A stretch of 64,000 bases of DNA from Trogon surrucura (GCA_020746105.1 CM036624.1:22962084-23026083); one strand, 5' to 3'; positions 35,396 through 48,350 are shown, counted from the stretch's first letter. Program-made: numbers and translations. Notes: generated by a model not told the origin, from the letters alone.

Positions 35396-37814
35396 GCTGG
35401 CCACTTAGTCTTCCCTGTCCTCCAGGGTTTCTTCCCACAGGGTCATGCTGGGCTGGAGTGAGTGTTGGATCAGACCTCCGAGTGGAAACTGTGTCCAGCT
35501 CTTCTTCAGCCTCCTGTCAGTGTGAGCACCTCTCTTACTGCCTCCTTTCTCCTCTCCGTTACTAAGACTACATTTTTCTTCAGGACAGTGACTGCCCCTT
35601 TAAAATGACTTTATATACTGCCCAGCAAACAGGGACCATGACTGGGGGCAGACCTTTTCCATGATGTGCCAACACTGACAACAGAGTCCAAAATCCTCCT
35701 GCAGGCTCTTCCAGGGCTTACCAAGGTCTTAAAGAGAATCCCATATTTCTTTCCATCCTTAGCATCAGACAGGGGCAAGAAGAAAGCTGATCCAGATGGT
35801 GCAAATCAGCGCAGCCCACTGACTGTGCTGGTGTCATCCCGGTCTGGCTGAGGCAGTTGGTGCTGCTGGATGGAGGAAGCTCGTATCTCATCTATTTTTG
35901 TTAGTGAAGATTCATCCTGATCAAACCAGAGTCACCTTGGCAATACTGACACAAGGAAAGCAACAACAGAGTGCAAATGGTCCATGTGTAGAAATCAGGG
36001 GCTGCAGAACCCTGGCCTGCTGGTGGTCTACAATGGGCTTTTAGTTTATTTAACCATTGGTAAACAGATGTAATCAACATAACCTTCCCCATCTCCTTTG
36101 GCACCGCATCAGAGCCACAGGCAAGCTCCGCTGGGGACCGGCCGTCACGTTGGGATGAGACTGTGAAGCCTTGAGGTTATGAGACCACTGCTGTGAGTTT
36201 TGCCCAAATCTTTACATGCCCAGTTGGTCTCAGCAAGACACCATTAACTTACAGAAGAGGAAGAAAAGAGTCCCATCTGGAGCTTAGAAAGCACAAATCT
36301 GCCATTCTCTCTTCACAGGCTGGGGCTGTCTGAACAGAAGGTAAAGGTTGCAGGGAGATGCTTTCATAGGGGAACAATGCATGGGAGACAATACGCTTTT
36401 CTATTTCCACACCACAACCACGCCCCCCCCCCAACTATTTCTCTGCAAGAGCAGGTACCTAAATTCAAGAGCAAAGAAAACTGCAAGTTAGAAACACCTA
36501 TCCTGTTCTCAACAATTCTTCCCACTCTCTTCTCTGAGTTAATAAATATTTTGCAGTACTGCACTAGTGCAGTATTACCAAGTCCTCTGATTGAGAAAAA
36601 TAAAATCTACCCATTTGTTGATTTTATATTGCAGCAGCCAAAACCATGAAACACACATAACATAGTCTTACTCTTAGGGGAGCTCCCAGTGTAGGATTTT
36701 AAAGAAGTAGACTGTCAAAAATGCTGAAATCTGAGTGTTTTCTTTCCCTTACAGAAGCTCTCCAAATTGACAACAGAGCTGTTTATCCACTCTGCTCTGA
36801 ATAAATCAGCAAATTAAGTTATTTTCTTCTTTTTTTTCTTCGACCTGTTTGCAAATCTCTGCATTCTGCACTTATTTTTGAAGCGTGAAAATTTACCAGT
36901 CAGTTCAGAAAACAAATCAGGTGCTACAAGTCCTTTTTATCCAGCCCAGCACATCCAAGGGATAGGTGCCCGAGATGCATAACAGCTGCTTTAATTCCAA
37001 ACAGGAGAGAAAATTTTCCTAGCCAGAAGAAGATGCCCTGATTTCCTCTGTTGCTCTAAATCTGTGAGTCCCAGGCACCCCTTGGACTGGCTTAAGAAGC
37101 TTCTGCCTCTCCATCCCCCTACACAGATCTGCCAATTGATCCAGGATGAACAGAAAAAAAAAAAACCACCACCACCAAAACAAAGGATAAGAACATATTT
37201 AAGCTCCATTGTTTTGGTCACTGAGATAACTACAGTTCTTCAGTGCTTGCCAGGGCAGGCAGAGACAGGAGGGTGGGCAGGGAGGACGATGACTGCTTCC
37301 CAAGCCGACATGGTGCTGGAGAAGAGGTTTCATTAAACAAAGATGTGTAACTGATGGTGCTTGGGTTTCTGCAGGTCTCCTCCATTATATGTGGTTGGTT
37401 AGTCCCTCCACATATTCCCCTCTTGGTTGCAATTTTAGGTAGCCAGTAGTTACCGTATTGTGGCTTGCAGCTCTGATCCCAGCCAGGAGCCAGCAGCAGA
37501 AGGTGCAATAACACTACTTGATGGCAAACAGTCCATGACTTCACGGAAATATCCTAACACCTGGAGATCAGTTTAAACTCTGAAGCATGAGGCTTCATAT
37601 CCCTTGCAAATCCCTTGGAAGCACTAACTGTGGATATTGAAGTTAACCACATAAATGTCCAGGTATCAGCACTTTTAATAACATATTGCATGGAGGGAAA
37701 ACACATGCTACTTATTTTTTTTCCAACTTTCGACATATCCTTCATTGTGATCATAACTAATGTTACCCAGTTAAAACCTCACCCAATGCTTTCCAGACAG
37801 GCATTTGTATACAG
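35396..37814. other. Gene-free stretch
   Basis: Unique sequence with a poly-C tract at about 36423-36432 and an A-run at 37153-37164 followed by (CCA)n at 37165-37174. An AT-rich piece at 36770-36930 with AAATTAAGTTATTTTC and a T-tract may be regulatory. No gene is supportable. Confidence 0.45.
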
Positions 37815-37892
37815 AATTTACAGCACAGGAAAACTGAGGCGAAAGACAGCCACCACTAACTTGCGCACAGTCAGCAGCACACGAGCAGAATA
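37815..37892 (+). repeat. MIR-like ancient SINE fragment
   Basis: AATTTACAGCACAGGAAAAC, TGAGGCGAAAGACAGCC, ACTAACTTGCGCACAGTCAG and CAGCACACGAGCAGAA follow in order the MIR core (TTTACAG..GAGGAAACTGAGGC, TTAAGTGACTTGCCCA, AGGTCACACAGC). It is the longest MIR-like match in the window. Classification is from memory of the consensus. Confidence 0.55.
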
Positions 37893-38032
37893 ACACACTG
37901 AATAGTTGGCTGTGATGCTTCTCTCTCCCATAAAAAAAAAAACTTGAGAAGTCCAACATAATAGTAAATAAAGCCTGTACTGCTGTGTGCTACGATGCAC
38001 CAGAAGAACAGAGGAATTCAGTGATTATGCAG

Positions 38033-38055
38033 AAAAAAAAAAAAAAAAAAAAAAA
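38033..38055. repeat. Poly-A tract (23 A)
   Basis: A pure run of 23 adenines, the longest homopolymer in the window. It is flanked by A/G-rich sequence on the right (38056-38140). No retroposed gene body is visible upstream. Confidence 0.9.
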
Positions 38056-38254
38056 GGAAAGTCCAGTTGCTCATCCAGGGAGAGAGACCAAAGGGGAAGG
38101 GATAATCAGATGGAAGAAAAATCTGAAAGCAAATGCTATTTAATTATCATCATTTCAAGGGAGCACAGAACGACTCCACATGGTCCCTCATGGTTGTAGA
38201 GAAAGACGCAGGTCAGGGCAGAGGGCAAACCCAGGGTCAGATTCTTATTGAAAG

Positions 38255-38465
38255 TGAAAATTGTTCTTATTGTGCTTAACACCAGCTTTAGGAATATTAA
38301 AGAACAATTTAGGTTTTGTCAGTTAATACGCTGTGGCCTGTGGTTAATGTGGCACTAAGATAGATTTTTTTTTTTAAAGACTATTAATCTAGCAAGATTT
38401 TAAAGAGCTCAGCAAATATAATGTGACTCTAACATAGTCCATCTAGAAATTAGCACCAGCCTCAT
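38255..38465. promoter_or_regulatory. Candidate conserved non-coding element
   Basis: Unique AT-rich block with GAACAATTTAGG (SOX-like), CAGTTAATACGCTGTGGCC, TGTGGTTAATG (RUNX-like TGTGGT beside TTAAT) and ACTATTAATCTAGC. The combination is enhancer-like, but only by inspection. Confidence 0.3.
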
Positions 38466-39679
38466 TCACTAGTGCAAACATAATGGTTCTGATCGACAGG
38501 TCATGTTCACCGACCACAGAGCGGTTACAAAGACTTGAGGCAGATCAGCTCTTAGTCTCCCATTTATTTAAAGGCACTCTAGGTTTTTCCACTTTTACAC
38601 CACTGGAAGATGCCCAAGGGATCTTTGAAAGCCTCCAGCCCTCAACCTCGTTCACGTCTACTCTCATCCTCCTGAGCATTTTTCTGACAACAACAGATGG
38701 CCTTATCAAAGGTGCTGTCTCTCCTTAGAAAGCCTGCCCTCTTGTCCAGGACAGTAATCTTCCCACTAAATACAGTCCCATCACATGTCACTAGAAAGCA
38801 CTGTTAGAGGGGTGGGTGAGGTCATGAATAAACTCACAACCTCACAATTCCATTCTGCTACAAGATTCCTGGGCATGATCCACATTGGTTTAGTCTTGAG
38901 GAGCAGAGCACACAGCTTTGTTTCCCTATAAAAAAAATAAAAGGGGAATCCCCCATAACAGGGAAAGAAACCCCCCTGAAACAGAACTGGATCATCAAAA
39001 GGGTGCATTAGCAAAGATTTTGGCTTGAAATTTTACCAAACCGTCAGTTCTCTGGAGAGAGGTACTATCAGAGGCTGATCTCAGCAAAGGAATCCTCCTG
39101 GGACTTCTGTGCATCCCAGCCCAGCATTGAAAACCAGACCACAGGGAGCCATGGAGGGTTGTAGCAGATCTTACCAGTGCCCGATGTGCTGGAGACTCAT
39201 GTCCTGTGGTGGGAAAGTGCCCACCTCTCAGCTGTCCCATTGCAAAGTCCCACCTCCCGCACAGCAAGCGCTCAAGAAGGGAGAGTAGTAGAGCTGCTGG
39301 AGGGGGATTTGTCTGCAGAGATTTAATTCTGAGATTTCCTCCACTGGCACATTCCTGGCTTCTCCCAGGCCCTGTGGAGGCTTCCCTCCAAGATGGGAAG
39401 ATTCCCCAGGGTGTTTGAAAGTCCCTGGAAAAGACTTTCAAAATCACACCCATTTTAAGCTATGAAGTGAGAAACAGAGAAAAGCCTGGAGGGATTAGCT
39501 CCAGCCCCTTTCCTCACTTACGTGGCATTTGCACTCCCTTTTTTTCTCTCCTAATGGTGCATTTCTTCTCTCTTTCTAGCAGCACCCAAACTCTACAAAT
39601 AAACTCCCCTGGCCTCATTCTCAGCTGGGAGCACACACAAAAATTAGATGGTTGGTGTTACCGGGAACATCGATCTGTT
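38466..39679. other. Gene-free stretch
   Basis: Mid-GC sequence with a 152-codon minus-strand frame at 38995-39453. It has no domain and contains many Arg, Ser, Pro and Gly codons as expected of GC-richer random DNA. Confidence 0.45.
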
Positions 39680-39965
39680 TTTCCTTCCCATCTGGCTTTA
39701 CTGCCAGATTTTTATTGCTACTGCTTTTTGCTGGGGACACACGTCTCCTTATGGCACATCCGAATGGCCTCAGAAATAAAGGAATGAGACCTTTCAGCCA
39801 GCAAAAACCTGTAAATAAACAGTTTGGGCTGGCAATCAATGGGCAATCTTTCTAAGCCCTGGGATTGTTCGGTTAGATTAAGCCTTTCTAATGAATTCCT
39901 CATTGAGCCACTGAACAGAAATGAAGCCTTGTTAGCTCATTATCTTTCTAATTAACCCATTCTAA
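39680..39965. promoter_or_regulatory. Candidate conserved non-coding element
   Basis: Unique block with CTGTAAATAAACAG (a forkhead-type TAAACA with palindromic flanks, about 39810), GGCAATCAATGGGCAATC, GGATTGTTCGG, TTAGATTAAGC, CTAATGAATTC and TCTAATTAACCC. Clustered forkhead, homeodomain and SOX-type cores make it one of the better enhancer candidates. Confidence 0.35.
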
Positions 39966-41962
39966 ACCTGCTCCTTCCTCACCAGGAGGTAGCTGTGCTG
40001 TTTGGGTTTCACACTGAGGTTTATCAATGACCCCCTGAGAGCCTTTTGTATCAGTAACTGAGATTTATTTGAAATGACTGAGGAAGGCAGCTTCCAGTTT
40101 ATTCCCTGTGCCAGATGAAGGTCCGAATACTATGTTATCCTCAGGCTACAATTTCCCAAGGACAAGCCATGTGTTGTGAGCATCTCCAAGCCCTTTTCTG
40201 CAGTGATGAATGCTCCCCCACACACACCCGCCCTTGTTTGCATGCAGATCGCTGGGCTCGTTAAGCTGACGAAGGGGCCTGCCCTCCCTAATGGGGGCAT
40301 GGGGCTGCCTGCATGTGTCAGCCTGTAGAGAGCAAGAGTATTTCACCACTGGCATTGGCTGCTCTCACTGTTCCTGTGTTTATAAGCAGGGTTCATTTTG
40401 TGGCAAACACAGTAATGTGTCTAATAGGTGGAGAGTCCTCTTTGTAAAGGGTGACTGGAGCAACCCCATTACTTGGGCAGTCCTGAAGGAGACAGGCCAT
40501 ATAGTAACATCCACTAGAGATCAGAACCAGGCCGGGGAAAGGGCGGGGTGATCAGCCTGATGGGTTCAGGCTTGGTGTCCTCACATCCAGCCTGACGGCA
40601 AACTTGGTTTCCCTCTGGTAAGCCCCAGAACGGAGCAGTTTACAGGATCTCATGCTCAGATGCCCTGTCATCAAGCCTTGCACTCAGACACAGACTTGCA
40701 TCCCGCTGTTCTCAGTGCTGTCCCAATCATTTGTCACCCTTTGTCACCTCTCTCCCTAAGCAGCTGGTAGGGCTTTCTCCCCTTCCTCCTTCCTGTTCAA
40801 CAGCATCTTTTCCTTTCAGGCTCTTCCTTAGCCTTGCTCCCACTGGGTTGACGATCTGGCTGACAACCTTTCCTACTGGGTATCTGAACTGAGAGCAACC
40901 TTTTTTGACCCCAGACCACAGCATTCAAGGCAGCACACATTAGAATCCCCTGAAAGAGCAAGAGAGGCAAAGGGACACCTCCTCTTTCTCAATTCTTTTA
41001 TGTATCTCCATAACACACCTGCTCAGGATCCCGTGTCCAGGCGCATCCCACTGCTTTCAGCCTTCAGCCCCTCTTAGGAGGCACAACCCAAGCCATGAGA
41101 TTCTCTGAGCACCACCAGCTCAGGAACCAGTATTGCCACCCCCTTCTCCCACACTATTGTTTTTTCCATCCTTGTCTGGATGCTCTGCCAAACAGCTCTG
41201 GCTGACTGGCCACAAGCACTGAAATATGGACCTCAGTCCCAGGTCAAAGCCTGGCACTGTCTGAAGTGCCCAATGCAGGTTTTGCAAGTAGAACAATATC
41301 GGTCTACAAACTGCCCTCAGGGTGGCTTTGGAAACCTTTCTGAAGCAAACAATAATAATAATTAAAAAACCCCAAGTTATTTGGATTTCCGTTTCTTTGG
41401 TTGTTTTCAAATGTGTTTTCTCCCCTTACCTTCCTCCTCCAAACCCTCCCCAGACAGGGGCAGCCAGGACACCAACCCACTCTGCAAGATCCATTCAGTT
41501 TCTGCCTCCAAGAGCAACATTTTAATAACCGACCAGCCAGGGATCTCTAAATCTCTCAGAGGAAAGGAGGCAGTGAGGATATAAACAAAAATATGCTTTG
41601 CCTAATTGTTTCTTACGTCGTCACGAGCAATTGAAAACGGCTCCTAGGGCAATATCCATTACGTTTTGTAACAAAGGGCTCTAAATGAAGGAAGCCCAGG
41701 CGGAACAGCAGAGTCAGAGTTAGAAACAAGCCCGGCATATAAATCTGTGCCAATCAGTCCCCACCACCACTCCAAATGCTCCCATAAGACCTGGAAACTG
41801 GCACAGCAAGAAAGAAATTCCAGCACCTGCCACGCCGGGATCTCTGTTTCTTGGGATATCCAGCAGCTGGAGGAAAACCCTCCCCTCAAGAATGATGGCA
41901 CAGACATCCATCCACTCGTGCGGCCCACCACACTGTGGCATTCACATCCCACAGATTCCTAG
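39966..41962. other. Gene-free stretch with a small AT-rich block
   Basis: Unique sequence. The short block at 41590-41700 (TGCCTAATTGTTTCTTACG, TCGTCACGAGCAATTG, CATTACGTTTTG) keeps four CpGs in AT-rich DNA and may be regulatory. No gene is supportable. Confidence 0.4.
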
Positions 41963-42030
41963 TCATAGAATAAGATCATAGAGTAGTTTTGGTTGGAAAA
42001 GACCTTTAAGATCATTGAGTCTGTTTCGCT
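41963..42030 (-). mobile_element. CR1 LINE 3' fragment
   Basis: TCATAGAATAAGATCATAGA, then TTTTGGTTGGAAAAGACC and TTTAAGATCATTGAGTC, is the antisense of the CR1 3' end. It carries an imperfect octamer pair and is truncated after about 70 bases, where a poly-A run (42034-42045) begins. Confidence 0.88.
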
Positions 42031-45000
42031 ATTAAAAAAAAAAAAAGGTGATTTAGGCTGCATGGTAAGCCAGATCACTGCCTGGATATGTGATATTATT
42101 TTGTGTAAAATTCATTTGTATGTATCAGTCCATGCTGCTATTAACATCTCTCCATAGAGGGATGAAGTGAGACTCCGTTTACAGTCCTGGCATATTATAT
42201 TCTATATATTGGGTACAACATCAGCTTTAAGAAATCTATTAAGATATACCTTTTTTAAATATTGAAGCTGAGTAAAAACTCCAGCTATGAGCTCTTCTAC
42301 AGAACAACTTTGTGGAGTAACAGGGAGAAGACAAGACAGTGATGTTAGGTGGGCAAACAGTATCAACCACGGTTTTTGGCCAAGACAACTCATTTTTTCA
42401 AGAAATTTCTGAATTTTAGACTGATTTTTCCTTTTTTTTTTTTTTTTAATCCTACTTCAAGTAGTCCAACTTTGCAGTTTGAAGACAATATCTCTGTACT
42501 TTTGGCCGGCGGATTGGTTTCTACATGCAGCAATCTTTGTGTTCCAGAGGCTGCTTCTAGAGGCAGCTGCCCAATTCCAGACGCAGGCAAACAACTGCAT
42601 AGAGAAGTGATTTTCATATTTTTGTGTGCTCTCTCCATAGTGGAGCTCAGCATTTTTTTATTGTTTTTTTTAAGGACTCTGCTGTGACTAAAAATCTTTG
42701 CTGTGAGCTCTCGTGATTTGAATCCCTGGCTCTGGTCTCTTCAAACCTCAGCTCCTGTGAGACAGGCAACTCATCTTTCTTGTACTCTACCACTTCCCTG
42801 TCACTTCTCTTTTCCCTTCCCTTTTCTCTTTGTTTTACCCATGGTTGTGAAAAAGCCTTGCAAACATGATACACACAGGACTGAGCCTCCAAAGTCAGAT
42901 GACAAAGCAAAAGAGACCTCACTACACATTATTTTTATAATCTCAGTATCCATTTTATGACAACTGCATGTCATCATCACCAGCTCTTTCATGAGATGTT
43001 AATATTAGAAGCAGATACAAATGTTAAAGTATAAAACTGCTCTTTGTGCACGGAAAAACCCATCAAAACCTCCTAGATCTGCCTTAATATTTTCACTCCC
43101 AAACATTTAAAGTCCCATCAATGTCATAAGGGGGATTTCACAAGATTCTTTTATTCTTTAAATGTGGGCTTAGGAGAACAAGGAGATGATCCCGAACCTC
43201 CAAAATCATGAGGAGCTTAGTTCTCCTCGGGCTCCTGCAGCTGCCTTTTTACCATCCCCTCCGGGTACTCCAGGGTGGGTAGAAACAGCATTTGGGTGCT
43301 TTTTCTTTTAACTTCCATCTATTTTGTGGTGAAGTGCTGGTTCACCCTTTTGCAAAGGAGAACACCCAGGCCAGCTAGGCTCCACATGTAACCTAGACAG
43401 TGTGTGTCATTATTTTTATGCAAGAAATGAGGCACAACTAACATTAATGCACCACCGTACTCAAATGCTGAGACAGCCCAAGGACACCAGCATGATGCTC
43501 AGGCTGATGGCACTTACCTCCCTTGTCCTCTTCCCCCGCTCTCCCCTCTGTTTCCAGCTCCCCCCATCTGGCCCCTCCAGACATGCCCAGAGGGATCTTT
43601 AAAACTCTATAAAAAACATAAGAAGCTGTTTGCAACTATTAAGAGAGACTGTTGATAACACAGTTCCAATAAAAAAAAGTCTGTATATGTGCTTTCTACA
43701 GCTTCCCTTGGAAAATAATTCATTTCTCCCTGCATTATATTTCATGGTAACCTAGAGACTCAATATGTTCTGGATTACTGCATCCATTTCTGTTTCTGCT
43801 CTAATGGCCCACCAGAGTATGAACCTTCCAACCAGAGTCCCCTAAATCTGGTGACTGGGGAGGTAGTTGTACTTTCTTGTTTTCCACTTGATAACTAGCC
43901 CCTTCCAGCATTGCTTTTATGGCAGTAATCTTCCTAGGCTGGTTGCAGATTGCTTGTCCTGTTTTTTTTTTTTCTTGCTTTTTTTTTTTTTCTCTTGTCC
44001 TCCAGCCGCTGGAGCCAATGGTCACTGTGGACTATACATCATGTTGTTTTGTATGTCAAGCTGGAGTTCCCCAGGTCTGTTTACTCCTTCCCCCCCACCC
44101 CCCTCCAAATACTACTGCAGTCCAGCAATTTCTTGTGTCAATGAACTGTCCCTTCCACTTAGAGGAAAGGATCTGAGTTTGCCAGTGCCCATCAGTAGAC
44201 TAAAGATACCCTGAGTTTAAATTTATGGCCTCATATTACGAATGATGGGGTAAACAGAGGACGCTAAGAAAACACCTCTCTCCCCTTACTGCTTTGACAA
44301 GTAAAAGACATTAGAAACAACGTGAAAGGTAAGGGGGAAATAAATCAATCTAAGTCCTGGCTGCCCACTGGTGCAGCCTTGCTCAGTACTGGGAGCCCAG
44401 CGCTGCGCACAAATCCCAGCTGTGTTGTGAAGTCTGTGTGTTGTCCTCGGGACAGCCTCCATCCTGCCCCAGCTGCATTTGCACCTGAGATCCAGGCACG
44501 TATACAATCATTTAGTTGATTTGCTTTTTTCTTCATTGCTCTGGAAAAGTGACCAGATGAAAAACTTCAGTGCTGTGGAGGGGAGTAAATTCAAGTTCAG
44601 GAGACAAGCCTCGGTGAAGCTAAACCTTCATTTATCCCTTCATGATCAAACCTGAATACGTACTTATATTTAAAATTTATAGGTAAAACACTATGTCCTC
44701 AAATATGGGATAAAGTAATATCTAAACTTTTCAGAAAATTAACCCAAAAGGATGGAGCTTAGAATTTTTTCTCAAAGCTGTTTCTAAGAGAAAGATAATT
44801 ATTTCTTCTACAGCTCTTTTTAACCCACAGCTCTCACAACCCATTGTCAATCACTGCACACACTGTATTTGCTTTACTTGTCCTTTCCAGTAATAATTCA
44901 GATCTGCACCAGTTCTACTCAGTCTTAAGTTCACTTCTAGGGCTTGTTTTCCCCAGTCAGTCAGTCCTGGTGCTTTTCCTCCTCAGGACAATTGCACTAG

Positions 45001-46364
45001 TTGTGTTTTCTCTGCCTAGCTGCCATTTAATTATGCCTCTGAGAGAGTGGCAGAGAATCAGCTGAACTTGACATAGCCTTGCTCATCTGTCTGCAGATTT
45101 GCCTTCAGGTCCTGCTGAGTTAAAGGTGTGAAAAAGGCCATTGTGCAGCTCTTCCCAAGGCCATTTCCTAGGGTTGGACTGATCTTAGTATCTGCACCGT
45201 GTTTACAACTTCCATTTTCTAGAACAGGTTGAGTTCATTGGCATTAAAAACTCTCTATAGTGCATCAGTCTTAATCCAATTTTAAAAGGCAAGGCCAGCA
45301 ACTGTGTTAAAGGGATTAACTCTTATTAAATATAGTGTATTTGAGTAAGCCCTAAGGGAAGGACTCTGGTTGCTTCTGTTTGCATGGATGGAGGCAGTCA
45401 CACCGAGTTACATCCTAGGGACCTGGCAGTAAGCTCAAGCTATAAATTACATCATATTAGAGGAAAAAAAAAATAAAGTATGCAGGTAATCAGAAAGCGG
45501 TGTTCTTGACAGACTTTATAAACATTAAGAAGCAAACTCTTCAGCTCCTGTGAATCCACATGGGAGGAAAACTGTCATGGCAGAGAAGCTACTGTTCTTG
45601 TCTTGCTGCAGAACATGAGCAGAAGATGTAACATTAGACTGTTGAAGGCAGTGGAAGGGGATAGATCCCTGTCCTCCAGACCTGGGATGTAGCCACATAA
45701 CAACTTTTTAAAAGCATTATCCAAAGCAAATGGATTCAAGCTCTGAAAGGAAAACACCAAGGTTTCCTTCCCCGTAAGGGACTGTCTTTAACAAAGGCAG
45801 ACGGTGGTCACGGCTCACCTGCAATCCACCAGCAAGCAGCCCAGGGCAGAAGAGCTGAAGCCAGCTGTCCCCAGGTCCTGGTGACCCCTTCCAGTCCATT
45901 TGTTGTTCACAACTGGGGCACAAAACTCCTGATCAGGAGGTTCCCCTGGGCTGCCTGGCCTTGGCTCCGCAAGCTGCCCCATCCATCTGCGAGTGCTCTT
46001 ACGGACACAGGCAGGGACCAGTCTGCACAGAGGCCGTTTTCAGTTCTAACCTGGCACCAAAGAAGCATTAATAGCCTGGAAAGCCTTGTCTCACTGCTCC
46101 TGCAAACCAGACCGGCATTCTTTCAGTACGTCCAGGTCTAGGGATGGGAAACAAATTATGTTGATTTAAAGGCAACCTAACATTGGCTAAGAAAAATTGA
46201 CTTGGCAAACTTGAATGTGTGAAAGCCCCTCTTATCCACCCCACGTGGTGTAAGCAGCGCATGGGAACAATACTTAGTACCTCTAAAACAATGGTGAATT
46301 TGAGCCCAACGAACAAATCCCTGCTTATTCGTTCCTAACGGGAGCAACAGAAGATATACGGATT
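42031..46364. other. Gene-free stretch, about 4.3 kb
   Basis: Contains a T16 tract (42432-42447), a pyrimidine-rich C/T tract (42780-42840) and a T-rich tract (43962-43995). Open frames across these tracts encode Phe-rich or Lys-rich runs and are artefacts. AT-rich DNA at 45230-45500 is unremarkable. No gene is supportable. Confidence 0.45.
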
Positions 46365-46790
46365 TGTAAATATTTTAACCTAGCTAACAACTGCTGCCAG
46401 GGAGTTTCCAAAATCAAGGCCTCGGAGAATGACCTTAATTCTGATTCAAAAAACAAGATTGCAGATTAAAGAGCAACTTGTCATCAGCTATTCCCTGTAA
46501 TTAGTTTAATATGATCAGCTTTCCATGATAACGAAAGACAGCATCAGAGCCGTTCAGAGAGAAATTTCCAGCTGATAATAAATACTGACAGATTTCAACC
46601 AGATGGCTTTACCAGACTGCAACTGTGCAAGTGATTTTGAAGCTCAAACATTAGTGCTTATTACTTAGGATCAGCCAATAGCTGAGAGAGATCTGCAAAC
46701 GGTTCCAGCTGGGGTTTAAAGGCAACTAAAACATATGGATTAAGACTTTGATTAAGGGGTAAAAGATCATTTCTGAAAATTACTTTCACT
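46365..46790. promoter_or_regulatory. Strong candidate conserved non-coding element
   Basis: About 425 bases of unique sequence with TAATTAG at 46498-46504, ATATGATCAGC, CATGATAACG, CAGCTGATAATAAATAC (E-box beside homeodomain core), GGATCAGCCAATAGCTG, GATTAAGACTTTGATTAAGG (TCF/LEF-like CTTTGAT) and AGATTGCAGATTAAAG. There is no open frame and no repeat. The density and variety of transcription-factor cores is the highest I noticed outside the 51.4-52.0 kb block. Confidence 0.4.
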
Positions 46791-48252
46791 GAGCACCCAA
46801 AGCCTTGTGAGTACGACACTATTCTCTTCAGACTGGGGCTTCAGCTCCATGGATGGGCTATTAACTGAGCATCCCAGTCAGCTGCCAAACCCAGCACAGG
46901 TGAGACAGAGCCCACTGGCCACATGGCTGTCATCAGTGAGCACCAGGATGCCACTTCTAAGCTTCTTTCTCAGATTGCTTGGGATTGCCTTCAAACCTGA
47001 GGAGGGCACAAGGAAGTGGCGGGCAGAGGAGGGGACGTCTCTAAGATCCTCTTCAGGCAGAGGTACAGGGACACACACCACACAGTCTCCACAGCAATGT
47101 CTTTGCCTTTGTCCCCACAAAACTGGACATCCATAAGGACAACCCTGTATTGCCTTAGGGTTGCTCCAAGGAAAGGGTCACCATCAAAAATAGCCTGCAG
47201 ATTTGGTGTCAGCAGTAGAAAAGAGGAGTGTAAGTCCCTGGCTCTGAAATCAGGGATATGAGATTGGTTATACTTGCCAGATACAACCACTGAGGGTAGT
47301 TGATCCAAGATGTATGGCAGGAGGCAACTCCACCTGGACCAGTGGGGAGCTGGAGGCCCTGGAAGACCCACAGTTAAAAAGAAAGCAGGTCTCTCTCCCA
47401 TAGCTCAATCGGAATTTAATACAGGCCTCTAACATTTAAGACCGTGAGGTGTTGCAGCTCACTGGGACAGTCACTGGTTGCTGGGCAAGGGAAATCACTT
47501 TCCTTCCACAGAAGCCTTGAAATGTATGTTGCTGGTGAACAGAGTGAGGTCTGCAGCCATGAGATGCCTGCACAACCTATATAATAAAAAAACCAAAAGG
47601 CAGCCCCCAGTGTGTCCTGCCAACACTCCTCCAGGCCAGACAAAGGAGATATCCCAGTGAGAGGAGCACCCATGGGGTGCCAGCCCTGCACCCTCTCCTC
47701 CTAACTGCCCTTGTGGGGACAGCCCTGAGCCATCAGGCACCCGTGCCACTGGCAGACACTGTGCTGGCACGGTGAGCTGGATGCAGGGAGGAGGAGGGAC
47801 ACCACAGCAAACTATTTGTCCCTGCCTGAGTTCAAAGATACATTTCAGCTGTCTACTTACTGCTCCAGTCGGGTGAAAGCTCCCGATGTCTGAAGGGGCT
47901 TTCTTGCTTCTCTTGGCATTATGGCCAAAATATCATTAAGACTCCTGTAGCTGGAACTGAGCTGTCAGTAAGAGAGAGAACTTGACTGAGGGCATTTTTG
48001 CAACCAAGGGATTTTAATTTTTCCCCCTTCTTTTGCCTTATCCAAGAGAAAGAAATATAACAAAAAACCAAGAGAGGGATTTTTCAGCTAAATTTATTTC
48101 TTCCAGCATTTGCTGCAATGGGGACATGTTTGGGTTTGCTGCTTGCCTGCTGTTTGCAGGGGTTTTTATGAGCTATTCGCATCAAATATTGAGAAAAGCA
48201 ATAGAGAGTAGAAAAGGCTGAAGAAGAGAGCTGGATGTTCTGGGCTCTAAAT
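46791..48252. other. Gene-free stretch
   Basis: Mid-GC unique sequence. A 136-codon minus-strand frame (46991-47401) and several others overlap, with no domain. Nothing else is supportable. Confidence 0.45.
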
Positions 48253-48350
48253 TCAAAACCTGGGGCCAAAACTCTGCTACTAGTCACTTTGTTAGGGTGA
48301 AAAATAGCAGTGATATTCCGGTAGTAGTGATACAGTAAACTCCACTGATT
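48253..48350. repeat. Probable ancient sauropsid-type repeat
   Basis: CTGGGGCCAAAACTCTGCTA, AGTCACTTTGTTAGGGTGAA and, further on, GTAAACTCCACTGATTTCAG follow the order of an old repeat family of reptiles and birds that begins GGGCCAAATTCTGCTCTCAG and has AGTAACTCCATTGACTTCA in its centre. Only one half is recognisable. The match is from memory. Confidence 0.5.

Noticed and set aside
38995-39453. 152-codon minus-strand open frame
   Set aside because: No recognisable domain, overlapped by other open frames, and Arg/Ser/Pro/Gly content typical of GC-richer non-coding DNA.
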